Part shown: piece after piece, positions 16,910 to 26,231 of the stretch
Numbering within the stretch: position 1 is the stretch's first letter
Layout of the letters: each line of letters starts with the position of its first letter
Source of the DNA: Chitinophaga polysaccharea
GTDB taxonomy: Bacteria > Bacteroidota > Bacteroidia > Chitinophagales > Chitinophagaceae
Direction: 5' to 3'
Assembly: GCF_007829335.1 (NCBI RefSeq)
Contig: NZ_VIWO01000002.1
Location: forward strand, 682,001-746,000
Length of the DNA stretch: 64,000 bases
Made by a program: the position numbers and the translations under genes
Notes under the pieces: model-generated
Databases searched by the model: none
The model's input: only the letters and a program-made list of their open reading frames with translations
What the model was told of the DNA's origin: nothing

Positions 16910-17653
16910 ATGGCAGAGCAAGTAATTGTATGTAAAGAGCTGACCAAGCGTTTTGGCGACTTTTATGCCGTCAACAAAATTTCCTTCGAGGTAAATAAGG
17001 GAGAAATATTCGGCTTCCTGGGCGCCAATGGCGCAGGCAAAACCACGGCTATGCGGATTTTGTGCGGACTGTCGCATCCCAGTTCCGGAGAGGCGCAGGT
17101 GGCTGGATATGATGTATACCAACAAGCCGAGTCCATCAAAAAAAATATCGGTTACATGAGCCAGAAATTTTCGCTCTATGAAAACCTGACAGTAGCCGAA
17201 AATATTGAATTCTTCGGAGGCGTGTACCGCGTGCCTGCTGCGGAGATACGGGAGCGCAGCGATGCCTTGCTGCAAAAGCTGGGGCTTACCGGCGAAGCCA
17301 AAAAGCTCGTAGGGGCCTTGCCGTTAGGCTGGAAACAAAAGCTGGCTTTTTCCGTGGCCATCTTTCACCGGCCCCGGATTGTATTTCTCGATGAGCCTAC
17401 CGGCGGGGTGGATCCGGTCACCCGGCGGCAGTTCTGGGACATGATCTATGAAGCTGCCGCATCGGGCATTACCGTATTTGTAACCACGCACTATATGGAC
17501 GAAGCCGAGTATTGCGACCGGGTAACCATTATGGTGGATGGTAAAGTGGAAGCGCTGGATGCGCCATCTCGGCTGAAAGCGCAATTCAATGCCAATAATA
17601 TGGATGACGTATTTTATCAGCTGGCCCGCGGCGCCAAAAGATCCGGCGATTAA
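16910..17653 (+). CDS. ABC transporter ATP-binding protein, second YbhF-like half
   Basis: The 247-residue ATPase has Walker A GANGAGKT (38-45) and Walker B IVFLDEPTGG. The signature motif reads LPLGWKQ rather than LSGGQ; this variant is known in the second nucleotide-binding half of YbhF-like exporters, so it is not evidence of decay. It would pair with the preceding ATPase as a heterodimer with one canonical and one altered signature. Ten bases separate its stop from the first permease start. Confidence 0.92.
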   Translation: MAEQVIVCKELTKRFGDFYAVNKISFEVNKGEIFGFLGANGAGKTTAMRILCGLSHPSSGEAQVAGYDVYQQAESIKKNIGYMSQKFSLYENLTVAENIEFFGGVYRVPAAEIRERSDALLQKLGLTGEAKKLVGALPLGWKQKLAFSVAIFHRPRIVFLDEPTGGVDPVTRRQFWDMIYEAAASGITVFVTTHYMDEAEYCDRVTIMVDGKVEALDAPSRLKAQFNANNMDDVFYQLARGAKRSGD

Positions 17654-17663
17654 AAAATCAGGT

Positions 17664-18770
17664 ATGAAACAGTTTTTTGCATTCATCCGGAAAGAGTTTT
17701 TCCACGTATTCCGTGACAGGCGCACCTTGCTGATCATGTTTGGCTTGCCGGTAGCGCAGATTGTGCTGTTTGGCTTTGCCCTCACCAGCGAGGTAAAAGA
17801 TATTACGCTGACCGTGATTGATCAATCGCATGATGTGAATTCGCAACAGCTGGTCAGCAAAATAAAATCCTCTTCCTATTTCGTGGTAACCGAGGCAGCT
17901 CCCGGTTTCAACGATATTGCCGGTGCATTTAAAAATGGTACGGCCAAATGTGCGCTCATTTTCCCTGATAATTTTGGCAGCGACCTGCAACACCGTGGCC
18001 GGGCGCCTTTGCAGATCATCACCGACGGTTCCGATCCCAATACCGCCAAAACGGTGGTCAACTACCTTACAGCTATCACCACTGCCTACCAACAGGAAAT
18101 CAATCCGGGCAAGCCCCTGCCCTACCTGATTATACCGGAGCCGCGAATGTTGTATAATGAAGAAGGCAACGGCTCCCTGAATTTCATTCCCGGTGTAATG
18201 GCCCTGGTGCTTATGATTGTGTGCACGGCGCTTACCTCCGTTTCCGTTGTCAGGGAAAAAGAGCTGGGCACCATGGAAATCTTGCTGGTATCGCCTTTCC
18301 GGCCGCTGATGGTATTGATTGCCAAAGCAATTCCTTACCTGATCTTATCGTTGCTCAATTTTATCCTCATCCTGGTGCTGGCGGTGTTTGTGCTGAACGT
18401 AGGGATCAAAGGCAGTATTGTACTGCTTTTCCTGGAAAGCATGCTGTTTATTATTACCTGTCTTTCGTTTGGGCTGATGATCTCCAATACCACCAATTCC
18501 CAGCAAACGGCGTTGCTGCTGTCGATGATGGGGATGATGATTCCCACGATGATCTTTACGGGGTTTATGTTCCCGCTGGAAAATATGCCCGGGGTGTTCC
18601 AGGTCATTGCTAACCTGGTGCCGGCGCACTGGTATTTCCTCATTATAAAAGCGGTGATGTTGAAGGGACTGGGATTTAAGTACATCTGGAAAGAAACGCT
18701 GGTGCTATTAGGGATGACCCTATTGCTGCTCACTATTGCCCTCAAAAACTTTAAAACCCGGTTGTCATGA
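17664..18770 (+). CDS. ABC-2 type permease, YbhS-like
   Basis: From the ATG at 17664 the protein has 368 residues; the longer in-frame start would overlap the ATPase gene and adds no sensible sequence. It has one N-terminal membrane segment after MKQFFAFIRKEFFHVFRDRR, a large external domain (about 50-165) and five more membrane segments in the C-terminal half. The family motif VVREKELGTMEILLVSPFRP is present. Its stop overlaps the next permease start as ATGA. The two permeases probably form the heterodimeric membrane part of the exporter. Confidence 0.9.
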   Translation: MKQFFAFIRKEFFHVFRDRRTLLIMFGLPVAQIVLFGFALTSEVKDITLTVIDQSHDVNSQQLVSKIKSSSYFVVTEAAPGFNDIAGAFKNGTAKCALIFPDNFGSDLQHRGRAPLQIITDGSDPNTAKTVVNYLTAITTAYQQEINPGKPLPYLIIPEPRMLYNEEGNGSLNFIPGVMALVLMIVCTALTSVSVVREKELGTMEILLVSPFRPLMVLIAKAIPYLILSLLNFILILVLAVFVLNVGIKGSIVLLFLESMLFIITCLSFGLMISNTTNSQQTALLLSMMGMMIPTMIFTGFMFPLENMPGVFQVIANLVPAHWYFLIIKAVMLKGLGFKYIWKETLVLLGMTLLLLTIALKNFKTRLS

Positions 18771-19882
18771 GCGTACTGCGTTATTTACTGAAGAAGGAGT
18801 TCCGCCAGATTTTCCGGGATAAAACGATCCTGGCGATGATGTTTGCCATGCCTACCATACAGCTTATTATCCTGCCGCTGGCCATGAACTTTGACGTAAA
18901 ACAGGTAAACCTGGCTGTGGTAGACAATGACCATAGCAGTTATTCCCGGCAGCTGGTCAATAGTATCGGGGCCTCCGGCTATTTCCGGATGGTGGCTGCC
19001 GCCCCGTCGTTTCCGGCGGCGTTGCAGTATATAGAGCGGGAAAGGGCCGACCTGGTGCTGGAAATCCCGGCGGGCTTCGAGCGCAACCTGGTCAGGGAAG
19101 GCCAACAGAAAGTAGGAATTTCCATCGACGCCATTAACGGCACCAAGGCCACCATTGGCGGCAACTACCTGCTCACTGCCATCGGTGATTTCAATAAAGA
19201 CCTGCCGGTCAATACCAATGCCAGGCTGGCGCCTGCGGCGGGACTCATCGATCTTACCTGGTCGAACTGGTATAATCCGCTGGCCATTTACAAATTTTAC
19301 GTGGTACCGGCTGTACTGGTATTACTGCTCACGTTGATCGGTGGATTTATGTCGGCGCTCAATATTGTACGGGAAAAAGAAGTGGGCACTATCGAGCAGA
19401 TCAATGTAACGCCTATACGAAAATGGGAATTTATACTGGGCAAGCTGATACCCTTCTGGCTAATGGGGTTGATTGTATTTACGCTGGGTTTATTAGTCGC
19501 CTGGGGCGTGTATGGCATCTGGCCGGTGGGTAGTTTTGCCTTGCTTTACCTGTTTGCCGCCATTTACCTGGTAGCGTTGCTGGGATTTGGCTTGCTGGTA
19601 TCTACCTATACGAGCAACCAGTTGCAGGCTATGTTTGTGGCATTTTTCTTTATGATGATCTTTATGCTGATGAGTGGCCTCTTTACGTCGGTAGACAGTA
19701 TGCCTCCCTGGGCCCGGCTCATCGCCAACCTAACCCCTATTACCCATTTTATCAAGGTAATGCGGATGATCGTACTCAAAGGCAGCGGCTTCGTGGATGT
19801 GCAGCAGGAGTTTGGGTACCTGGTCGTGTTTGCGCTGATTTTAAATGGCTGGGCGATTCTTAACTACCGGAAAACCAGTTAA
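18767..19882 (+). CDS. ABC-2 type permease, YbhR-like
   Basis: The 371-residue protein has the same layout as its upstream neighbour: KKEFRQIFRDKTILAMMF leading into the first membrane segment, an external domain, then five membrane segments. The conserved IVREKEVGTIEQINVTPI sits in the loop after the second segment. It is the last gene of the exporter operon. Possible substrates are hydrophobic drugs or cations by analogy with YbhGFSR, but nothing in the sequence fixes this. Confidence 0.9.
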   Translation: MSVLRYLLKKEFRQIFRDKTILAMMFAMPTIQLIILPLAMNFDVKQVNLAVVDNDHSSYSRQLVNSIGASGYFRMVAAAPSFPAALQYIERERADLVLEIPAGFERNLVREGQQKVGISIDAINGTKATIGGNYLLTAIGDFNKDLPVNTNARLAPAAGLIDLTWSNWYNPLAIYKFYVVPAVLVLLLTLIGGFMSALNIVREKEVGTIEQINVTPIRKWEFILGKLIPFWLMGLIVFTLGLLVAWGVYGIWPVGSFALLYLFAAIYLVALLGFGLLVSTYTSNQLQAMFVAFFFMMIFMLMSGLFTSVDSMPPWARLIANLTPITHFIKVMRMIVLKGSGFVDVQQEFGYLVVFALILNGWAILNYRKTS

Positions 19883-20092
19883 TCGCGACTATCTTTTTTC
19901 TTTCCAACTATTTTTTCAAGAATTTACAATTATCTGACTATCAACAAAATACAAGGCAGAACGGGCTCAAGCGCCCATCCAGAGCCCTTATTTGTGGCCT
20001 TTTATGGGTAATCCTTAGAAAAAACATTGAAATAAAACAGATTTTATGAATAAATTTGAACAATTAAGTAGCTACTTTTAAAATTTTAAAAA
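19883..20092 (+). other. Intergenic leader before leuC with a GC-rich hairpin
   Basis: This 210-base AT-rich gap separates the exporter operon from the leucine genes. A hairpin with arms GGGCTC (19963-19968) and GAGCCC (19982-19987) is the only strong structure and may end exporter transcription or attenuate leuC. I see no leucine-rich leader peptide and no T-box motif. A TTGAACAATT word at 20056-20065 resembles the TetR core but is a single half site. Confidence 0.35.
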
Positions 20093-21496
20093 ATGAGCAA
20101 TAAACCCGCTACCTTATTTGACAAAGTATGGGATTCACATGTTGTGAGGAAAATTGAAGATGGTCCGGATGTATTTTTTATCGACCGCCACTTTATTCAT
20201 GAAGTAACCAGTCCAGTGGCTTTCCTGGGAATGGAAGGCCGGGGTTTAAAGGTAATGTTTCCAGAAAAGACCTTTGCTACAGCTGATCACAATACGCCAA
20301 CGATCAACCAGCATTTGCCGGTACAGGATCCGCTTTCTGCCAACCAGCTGAAGGCGTTGGAAACCAATTCCAATAAATATGGTATTTCCCACTGGGGCCT
20401 GGGTAATCCCAAGAATGGTATCGTGCACGTGGTAGGCCCGGAAAACGGGATCACCTTACCGGGTATGACCATCGTTTGTGGCGACTCCCACACCTCCACC
20501 CATGGCGCTTTTGGTGCAATTGCCTTTGGTATTGGTACCTCTGAAGTTGAGATGGTATTATCTTCCCAATGCATTATGCAGCCGAAGCCTAAAAAAATGC
20601 GTATCAATGTAACAGGCAAGCTGGGTAAGGGTATTACTCCTAAAGACGTTACACTCTATATTATATCTAAACTCACTGCAGCCGGTGCTACCGGTTACTT
20701 TGTAGAATATGCCGGTGAAGTATTCGAAAACATGAGTATGGAAGGTCGTATGACCGTGTGCAATATGAGTATTGAAATGGGCGCCCGCGGTGGTATGATT
20801 GCCCCGGACGAAACCACTTTCAATTATATTAAAGGCCGTGAAAAAGCGCCACAGGGAGCCGCCTGGGACAAAGCCCTCGCGTACTGGAAAACGCTGAAAA
20901 CAGATGAAGGCGCTACCTTCGATGTTGAGCACACCTATGCTGCCGCTGATATTGAACCCATGATCACTTATGGTACCAACCCGGGTATGGGTATGGGCAT
21001 CACCCATCATATTCCTTCCGCACTGGCAGGCGACAGCAAAGCCAGCTACGAGAAGTCGCTGCAATACATGGGCTTCCATGAAGAAGATGCCATGCTGGGC
21101 AAACAAGTAGACTATGTATTTATTGGTAGCTGTACCAATGGCCGTATTGAAGATTTCCGCGCCTTTGCCTCTATCGTAAAAGGAAGAAAGAAAGCCGAAC
21201 ATGTTACCGCCTGGATCGTACCGGGTTCTCATATTGTAGAACAACAGATCAAAGACGAAGGTATCCTGGACATCCTCACCGAAGCTGGCTTCCAGCTGCG
21301 TCAGCCCGGATGCTCCGCCTGCCTGGCCATGAACGATGATAAGGTTCCTGCCGGCAAATATGCCGTGAGCACCAGCAACCGGAACTTTGAAGGCAGACAG
21401 GGACCCGGCTCCCGCACCATGCTGGCCAGCCCACTGGTAGCGGCAGCAGCAGCGGTAACCGGCGTAGTTACCGACCCGAGAGAGCTGATGGCTTAA
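20093..21496 (+). CDS. leuC: 3-isopropylmalate dehydratase large subunit
   Basis: The 467-residue protein is full length for LeuC. It carries the three [4Fe-4S] ligands in [11 protein letters not shown] (Cys347) and [11 protein letters not shown] (Cys407 and Cys410). With LeuD it isomerises 2-isopropylmalate to 3-isopropylmalate in leucine synthesis. [20 protein letters not shown] is a hallmark of the family. It opens a four-gene leucine operon, 48 bases before leuD. Confidence 0.97.
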   Translation: MSNKPATLFDKVWDSHVVRKIEDGPDVFFIDRHFIHEVTSPVAFLGMEGRGLKVMFPEKTFATADHNTPTINQHLPVQDPLSANQLKALETNSNKYGISHWGLGNPKNGIVHVVGPENGITLPGMTIVCGDSHTSTHGAFGAIAFGIGTSEVEMVLSSQCIMQPKPKKMRINVTGKLGKGITPKDVTLYIISKLTAAGATGYFVEYAGEVFENMSMEGRMTVCNMSIEMGARGGMIAPDETTFNYIKGREKAPQGAAWDKALAYWKTLKTDEGATFDVEHTYAAADIEPMITYGTNPGMGMGITHHIPSALAGDSKASYEKSLQYMGFHEEDAMLGKQVDYVFIGSCTNGRIEDFRAFASIVKGRKKAEHVTAWIVPGSHIVEQQIKDEGILDILTEAGFQLRQPGCSACLAMNDDKVPAGKYAVSTSNRNFEGRQGPGSRTMLASPLVAAAAAVTGVVTDPRELMA

Positions 21497-21544
21497 TCGT
21501 ACCGGCACCTTTTTTCCAATCATTCAACAAACGACAACTTAACA

Positions 21545-22141
21545 ATGGCTTACGATAAATTCACTATACTGAAAAGTTCTGCGGTACCCATGCCTATTGA
21601 AAACGTGGATACTGACCAGATCATTCCTGCACGTTTCTTAAAAGCCACCGAGCGCAAAGGCTTTGGCGACAACCTGTTTCGCGACTGGCGCTATGAAACA
21701 GACGGCACTCCTAAAAAGGATTTCGTTTTAAACAATCCTATCTACTCCGGTAAGATACTGGTGGCTGGTAAAAACTTCGGTAGTGGTAGCAGCCGCGAGC
21801 ACGCCGCCTGGGCGATCTACGACTATGGATTCCGTTGTGTAGTGTCCAGCTTCTTTGCCGATATCTTCAAAAACAACTCCCTCAACATCGGCATATTACC
21901 TGTACAGGTAAGTCCCGAATTCCTGGATAAAATATTTACCGCCATCGAGGCTGATCCCAAAGCAGAAATAGAAGTAAACCTCGCTACACAAACCATCACC
22001 ATTACAGCCACTGGCGCCAGCGAGTCTTTTGCCATCAACGGTTATAAAAAACATAACATGATGAACGGCTTCGATGATATTGATTACTTACAGGCCATGA
22101 AAGAAGATATCAAAGTCTTCGCAGAAAAGAGCCTGTACTAA
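21545..22141 (+). CDS. leuD: 3-isopropylmalate dehydratase small subunit
   Basis: This 198-residue swivel-domain protein has the family motifs NVDTDQIIPARFLK and GKNFGSGSSREHAAWAI, the latter contacting the substrate in the LeuCD dimer. Length and order are normal. It starts 48 bases after leuC and ends 14 bases before the isopropylmalate-synthase-like gene, so these genes are surely co-transcribed. Confidence 0.97.
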   Translation: MAYDKFTILKSSAVPMPIENVDTDQIIPARFLKATERKGFGDNLFRDWRYETDGTPKKDFVLNNPIYSGKILVAGKNFGSGSSREHAAWAIYDYGFRCVVSSFFADIFKNNSLNIGILPVQVSPEFLDKIFTAIEADPKAEIEVNLATQTITITATGASESFAINGYKKHNMMNGFDDIDYLQAMKEDIKVFAEKSLY

Positions 22142-22155
22142 AACATTGCAAAACG

Positions 22156-23682
22156 ATGATGCCAGCGAACCAGCGCCATGTTGAAATAATGGATACTACC
22201 CTGCGTGATGGGGAACAAACCAATGGCGTATCTTTTTCACCCTCGGAGAAATTAACCATTGCACAGCTTTTACTGACAGAAGTAAAGGTAGACCGGATTG
22301 AAATTGCTTCGGCCCGTGTTTCCGAAGGCGAATTTGCAGCCGTGAAAGCCATTACCAAATGGGCAAAGGCAAACGGCTTCATTCAGAAAGTAGAAGTATT
22401 AACTTTTGTTGACGGCGACGTATCGGTGGAATGGATGCTGAAAGCCGGCGCCAAAGTCATGAACCTGCTCACCAAAGGTTCCCTGAATCATTTAACCCAC
22501 CAGTTAAAGAAAAAACCAGCGGAACACTTTGCGGAAGTAGCCGCCGTAATTGCACTGGCCCGGAAAAAAGGGTTGGATTGCAATATCTACCTGGAAGACT
22601 GGAGCAATGGTATGCGTAATTCGCGGGAGTATGTTTTTCAATACCTCGACTTCTTACAAAAGCAGCCGGTAAAGCGGATCATGCTGCCCGACACCCTCGG
22701 CGTACTGACGCCCGATGAAGTGAAGGAGTTTATAACGGCCATCGTTACACGCTACCCGGATATTCATTTCGATTTTCATGCGCACAACGATTACGACCTG
22801 GGTACGGCCAACGTACTGGAAGGCGTAAAAGCAGGCGCCCATGGCATCCACCTGACCATCAACGGTATGGGGGAAAGAGCGGGAAATGCCTCGCTGGCCA
22901 GCGCCATCGCCGTGTTGCACGATTTCTTACCGGAAGTAAAAACCAGCGTAGCCGAAACATCGCTTTATACCGTGAGTAAGCTGGTAGAAACATTTTCCGG
23001 GTTCCGCATACCGGTCAACAAACCGATCGTAGGCGAAAATGTGTTTACCCAAACAGCCGGTATCCACGCTGACGGTGATAAAAAGAATAAGCTCTACTTC
23101 AGCGACCTGATGCCCGAGCGTTTCGGTCGTCAGCGTAAATACGCCCTGGGTAAAACCAGCGGCAAAGCCAATATCGAAAACAATCTTCAGCAACTGGGCA
23201 TTAAGCTGTCGGATCCCGATCTAAAAAAAGTAACACAGCGCATCATTGAACTGGGCGACCGCAAAGAAATGCTGACGCAGGCCGACCTGCCCTACATCAT
23301 TTCCGATGTACTGGACAGCAACCGGATACAGGAAAAGGTGAATATAGAAAGCTATGTACTCACCCATGCCAAGAACCTCAACCCTTCTGCCACCGTCAAA
23401 ATATCGATACAGGGAGAAGTATTTGAAGAACATGCGCAGGGTGACGGACAATACGATGCCTTTATGAATGCCGTTAAAAAGGTGTACAAAAAGCTGAAGC
23501 TGGAACTGCCTTCCCTGGCCGATTATGCCGTACGCATTCCTCCCGGCGGGAAAACAGATGCGCTTTGTGAAACTGTGATCACCTGGAGTCACCGTAACAA
23601 AGAATTCAAGACGCGGGGACTGGACAGCGACCAGACGGTGTCCGCTATTAAAGCGACCCAGAAAATGCTGAACTTAATTTAA
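22156..23682 (+). CDS. 2-isopropylmalate synthase / citramalate synthase family enzyme
   Basis: The 508-residue enzyme joins an acetyl-CoA-derived acetyl group to a 2-oxo acid. The TIM barrel begins IMDTTLRDGEQTNGVSFS (Arg17 and Asp18), has the metal-binding FDFHAHNDYDLG and the NGMGERAGNASL loop. A C-terminal regulatory domain of the LeuA type follows, about residues 375-505, and would allow leucine or isoleucine feedback. Position between leuD and leuB favours isopropylmalate synthase for leucine. The divergence of the N-terminal half from classical LeuA leaves citramalate synthase possible, so I give no symbol. Two ATG codons open the frame. Confidence 0.85.
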   Translation: MMPANQRHVEIMDTTLRDGEQTNGVSFSPSEKLTIAQLLLTEVKVDRIEIASARVSEGEFAAVKAITKWAKANGFIQKVEVLTFVDGDVSVEWMLKAGAKVMNLLTKGSLNHLTHQLKKKPAEHFAEVAAVIALARKKGLDCNIYLEDWSNGMRNSREYVFQYLDFLQKQPVKRIMLPDTLGVLTPDEVKEFITAIVTRYPDIHFDFHAHNDYDLGTANVLEGVKAGAHGIHLTINGMGERAGNASLASAIAVLHDFLPEVKTSVAETSLYTVSKLVETFSGFRIPVNKPIVGENVFTQTAGIHADGDKKNKLYFSDLMPERFGRQRKYALGKTSGKANIENNLQQLGIKLSDPDLKKVTQRIIELGDRKEMLTQADLPYIISDVLDSNRIQEKVNIESYVLTHAKNLNPSATVKISIQGEVFEEHAQGDGQYDAFMNAVKKVYKKLKLELPSLADYAVRIPPGGKTDALCETVITWSHRNKEFKTRGLDSDQTVSAIKATQKMLNLI

Positions 23683-23700
23683 ACTTTCAATAACAACTGA

Positions 23701-24774
23701 ATGGCAACCAAGCATATTTTAATTGTTCCTGGTGATGGAATCGGACAGGAAGTAACCGCAGTAGGAAAAAAAGTACTGGATAAAATCGCAGCAAAGTTCG
23801 GGCATACCTTTACTTATGATGAAGCGCTGATAGGTCATGTGGCGATAGAAGCTACCGGCAATCCATTGCCGGATGAATCGCTGGAGAAGATGAGAAAATC
23901 AGACGCCGTATTATTCGGCGCGGTGGGTCACCCGAAATACGACAACGATCCATCTGCCAAAGTAAGACCTGAACAGGGTTTGCTGAAGATGCGCAAAGAA
24001 CTCGGATTATATGCCAACCTCCGTCCCATCAAGCTGTTTGATGAACTGCTGGGCGCTTCCAGTATCAAGCCTGAAATATTAAAAGGCGCCGATATCCTGT
24101 TTTTCCGTGAGCTCACCGGTGATATATATTTTGGGGAGAAGGGAAGAAAAAACGATGGCGATACCGCTTACGACATTGCCGAATACAGTCGCTATGAAGT
24201 AGAACGTATTGCCCGCAAAGCATTTGAAGCTGCCCGTACCCGTCGTAAAAAGCTCTGCTCCGTAGATAAGGCCAACGTTATTGAAACCTCCCGCCTGTGG
24301 AGAGAAGTGATCCAGAAGATTGCGCCTGAATATCCAGACGTAGAAGTAGAACACCAGTTTGTAGATGCTACCGCAATGCTGCTGATCAAAGATCCGCGCC
24401 GCTTTGACGTAGTAGTTACCGCCAACCTGTTTGGCGACATCCTCACCGATGAGGCTTCCCAGATAGCAGGTTCCATGGGCATGCTGGCTTCCGCCTCCGT
24501 AGGTGATGGCACCGGCGTATACGAGCCTATTCACGGTTCCGCGCACGACATCACAGGTAAAGGCGTGGCTAATCCACTGGCCTCTATCTTATCTGCCGCC
24601 CTGCTGCTCGATATCTCCTTTGGAATGAAAGCAGAATCCGAAGCGGTGATCAACGCGGTAGACCAGGTGCTGAAAGCAGGTTTCCGTACCCGGGATATTG
24701 CAGATCAACAAACCCCGGCCGACAAAATACTGGGCACCGAAGCTATGGGTGCAGAAGTAATGAAACATCTCTAA
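23701..24774 (+). CDS. leuB: 3-isopropylmalate dehydrogenase
   Basis: The 357-residue NAD-dependent enzyme decarboxylates 3-isopropylmalate to 2-oxoisocaproate. The N-terminal ILIVPGDGIGQEV, the substrate loop RELTGDIYFG, the metal site DEASQIAGSMGML and the NAD-binding EPIHGSAHDITGKGVANP are all present. It is the last gene of the leucine operon, 18 bases after the synthase gene, and is followed by a strong terminator hairpin. Confidence 0.97.
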   Translation: MATKHILIVPGDGIGQEVTAVGKKVLDKIAAKFGHTFTYDEALIGHVAIEATGNPLPDESLEKMRKSDAVLFGAVGHPKYDNDPSAKVRPEQGLLKMRKELGLYANLRPIKLFDELLGASSIKPEILKGADILFFRELTGDIYFGEKGRKNDGDTAYDIAEYSRYEVERIARKAFEAARTRRKKLCSVDKANVIETSRLWREVIQKIAPEYPDVEVEHQFVDATAMLLIKDPRRFDVVVTANLFGDILTDEASQIAGSMGMLASASVGDGTGVYEPIHGSAHDITGKGVANPLASILSAALLLDISFGMKAESEAVINAVDQVLKAGFRTRDIADQQTPADKILGTEAMGAEVMKHL

Positions 24775-24789
24775 GTAATACTGACATAT

Positions 24790-24827
24790 GCACAAAAGCC
24801 CTTCGCCTTCAGCGGGGGGCTTTTGTT
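24790..24827 (+). terminator. Intrinsic terminator of the leucine operon
   Basis: The arms ACAAAAGCCC and GGGCTTTTGT form a ten-base-pair stem around an internal GC-rich loop. The right arm supplies a TTTTG run followed by TTATTTTG. It begins about 16 bases after the leuB stop codon. Confidence 0.75.
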
Positions 24828-24896
24828 ATTTTGCATTTGACGCAATCGCCCCCATAAATGTCTTAATCGCACCTCTCGCATGTAACTTTTCCGGAG

Positions 24897-24904
24897 TAAG
24901 TTTG
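24897..24904 (+). promoter_or_regulatory. -7 box before the DUF1801 remnant
   Basis: TAAGTTTG matches TAnnTTTG and lies 35 bases before the ATG at 24940. It probably still drives the DHFR-like gene downstream. A clear -33 TTG is not seen. Confidence 0.4.
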
Positions 24905-24939
24905 TTTTGTTATCTACCACGCAATAAAAACTACCTAAT

Positions 24940-25283
24940 ATGAACCCGGAAGTAACACAATACATTGAAAAGCTGAGCCCCTGGCAGGTGACTGTATCGG
25001 ACAACCTGCGTAAAATGATCCTGAAAGCTATTCCCGACGCAGAAGAACGCCTCCAATACGGCAAACCACCTACCTGAAGAATGGGCACTATGCTGCCGTT
25101 ATTGCGGCCGCTAAAGCCAAAGTTTCATTCATGATCTTCAACGCCATGGAGCTGCCGGAAGTAAAGGGTTACTTCGCTCCTACCACCAGTCCCGACCGGA
25201 AAATCGCCACTATTACAGAAGGATTGACGGTAGATTATAAACAATTGGAAACATGGTTAAAAAAAGCCAGTAAATCACTCTAA
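24940..25283 (+). pseudogene. Frameshifted DUF1801 (YdhG-like) gene
   Basis: The ATG frame opens MNPEVTQYIEKLSPWQ and continues to LQYGKPPT, then hits TGA at 25075-25077. Moving one frame from about 25068, the reading continues as YLKNGHYAAVIAAAKAKVSF, then MIFNAMELPEVKGYF, to WLKKASKSL and TAA at 25281-25283. The two halves together match a DUF1801 protein, where GKPHYLKNGHYA would be expected; a single base is missing in the CCACCTACCTG stretch. The whole is one base short of 115 codons. Neither half alone fills the domain. The rest shows no further damage, so the mutation is recent or a sequencing error. It lies 12 bases before the DHFR-like gene. Confidence 0.85.
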
Positions 25284-25295
25284 AAAAACAAGTAT

Positions 25296-25865
25296 ATGAG
25301 AAAGATAGTTTCTTTCATGCACATCAGCCTGGATGGCCTTATTGCCGGTCCTAACGGAGAAATGGACTGGATCCGTGTGAACGATGAAATATTCGATTAT
25401 GCAGGAGATCGTACCAACAACTCCGACACTGTCCTATATGGCCGGGTTACCTATGATATGATGGAAGGCTACTGGCCTACTGCTGCCGATAAACCGAATC
25501 CCAGCAAACATGATATTGAACACAGTACCTGGTATAAACAGGTGGATAAAGTAGTACTGTCACGTACCATGAATGGCCAGCAACGGGATAAAACCACCAT
25601 CATTCATGACGATGTTGAAAAACAAATCCTGGCCATTAAAGAAAAACCCGGAAAAGAAATTATCATATTCGGTAGCCCACGTGCCACGCAAACTTTGATG
25701 CAATATGGCCTGGTAGATGAATTCTGGCTTTTTGTAAACCCGGTACTACTGGGCAAAGGAATTGCACTGTTCAAAGATGTCCCCGGAAAAGTATCGTTGA
25801 AATTGCTGAAGAGCCACGCGTTTTCTTCTGGCGTGGTATGCCTCCACTACGAAACAGTAAAATAA
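25296..25865 (+). CDS. Dihydrofolate-reductase-like (RibD C-terminal domain) protein
   Basis: This 189-residue protein belongs to the RibD C-terminal/DHFR-like superfamily. It opens MRKIVSFMHISLDGLIAGPN and has NSDTVLYGRVTYDMMEGYWP, KVVLSRTM and EIIIFGSPRATQTLMQYGLVDEF, which form the nucleotide-binding fold. Such stand-alone proteins are NADPH-dependent reductases of unknown substrate and are not the housekeeping folate enzyme. Its stop codon lies inside a bidirectional terminator shared with the opposite-strand gene. Confidence 0.85.
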   Translation: MRKIVSFMHISLDGLIAGPNGEMDWIRVNDEIFDYAGDRTNNSDTVLYGRVTYDMMEGYWPTAADKPNPSKHDIEHSTWYKQVDKVVLSRTMNGQQRDKTTIIHDDVEKQILAIKEKPGKEIIIFGSPRATQTLMQYGLVDEFWLFVNPVLLGKGIALFKDVPGKVSLKLLKSHAFSSGVVCLHYETVK

Positions 25866-25900
25866 GAAAGGCGGCAATTTATCTTGCCGCCTTTCTTATT
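25861..25900. terminator. Bidirectional terminator, 17-bp perfect stem
   Basis: The arms 25861-25877 and 25884-25900 are perfect complements with a six-base loop (TTTATC). The core is AAGGCGGCAA, flanked on each side by an A/T run that becomes a U-rich tail in either direction. It contains the stop codons of both convergent genes. Confidence 0.85.
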
Positions 25901-26231
25901 TTATATCTGCAATGTCTGTACTTCCCTTGTAGACATATATCTTAACCGGTCGTGCACTTTTCCGGGCATGTTTCAAAAAACTCATGTACATATTACTGGA
26001 CACTCGCACCAGGATGAATTTAAACGTCCCCTTGTAATTCTTGAAGCTGATAACCACCACGTTCTCTTTTTCCAGGGTGATCGTGTCGGGCACAAAGCTA
26101 CCCAGGAAAATCACTTCCCTCGTTTCCTTGTTCGGTGACGGATCATTCTTCTTCCTGCATGACACACCGAGTAATATCATTACTGATAACAATGACCATA
26201 GCCACAGCTGGATGTGTAATTTTTTCATCAT
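25896..26231 (-). CDS. Small lipoprotein of unknown function
   Basis: From the ATG at 26231 the product has about 111 residues: a basic start (MMKKLHIQ), a hydrophobic core and the lipobox LLGVSC followed by RKKNDPSPNK. The mature part of about 85 residues is beta-strand rich, with TREVIFLGSFVPDTITLEKE and KIYVYKGSTDIADIK. I do not recognise a family. The longer in-frame start at 26276 adds no signal-like sequence. It converges with the DHFR-like gene. Confidence 0.6.
   Translation of the reverse strand: MMKKLHIQLWLWSLLSVMILLGVSCRKKNDPSPNKETREVIFLGSFVPDTITLEKENVVVISFKNYKGTFKFILVRVSSNMYMSFLKHARKSARPVKIYVYKGSTDIADIK

Noticed and set aside
16910..17653. Degenerate LPLGWKQ signature as evidence of a dead ATPase
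   Set aside because: This variant is usual in the second half of YbhF-like exporters and the Walker motifs are intact.
20056..20080. TTGAACAATT word and TACTTTTA before leuC as a TetR site and promoter
   Set aside because: Only a half site without an inverted partner, and the spacing to the poor -7 match is too short.
19883..20092. Leucine attenuator or T-box before leuC
   Set aside because: No leucine-rich short peptide and no T-box-like motif; only one GC hairpin is seen.
20558..21523. Long minus-strand open frame of 321 codons opposite leuC
   Set aside because: It is the antisense shadow of a full-length leuC with intact iron-sulfur ligands; the translated chain has no recognisable domain.
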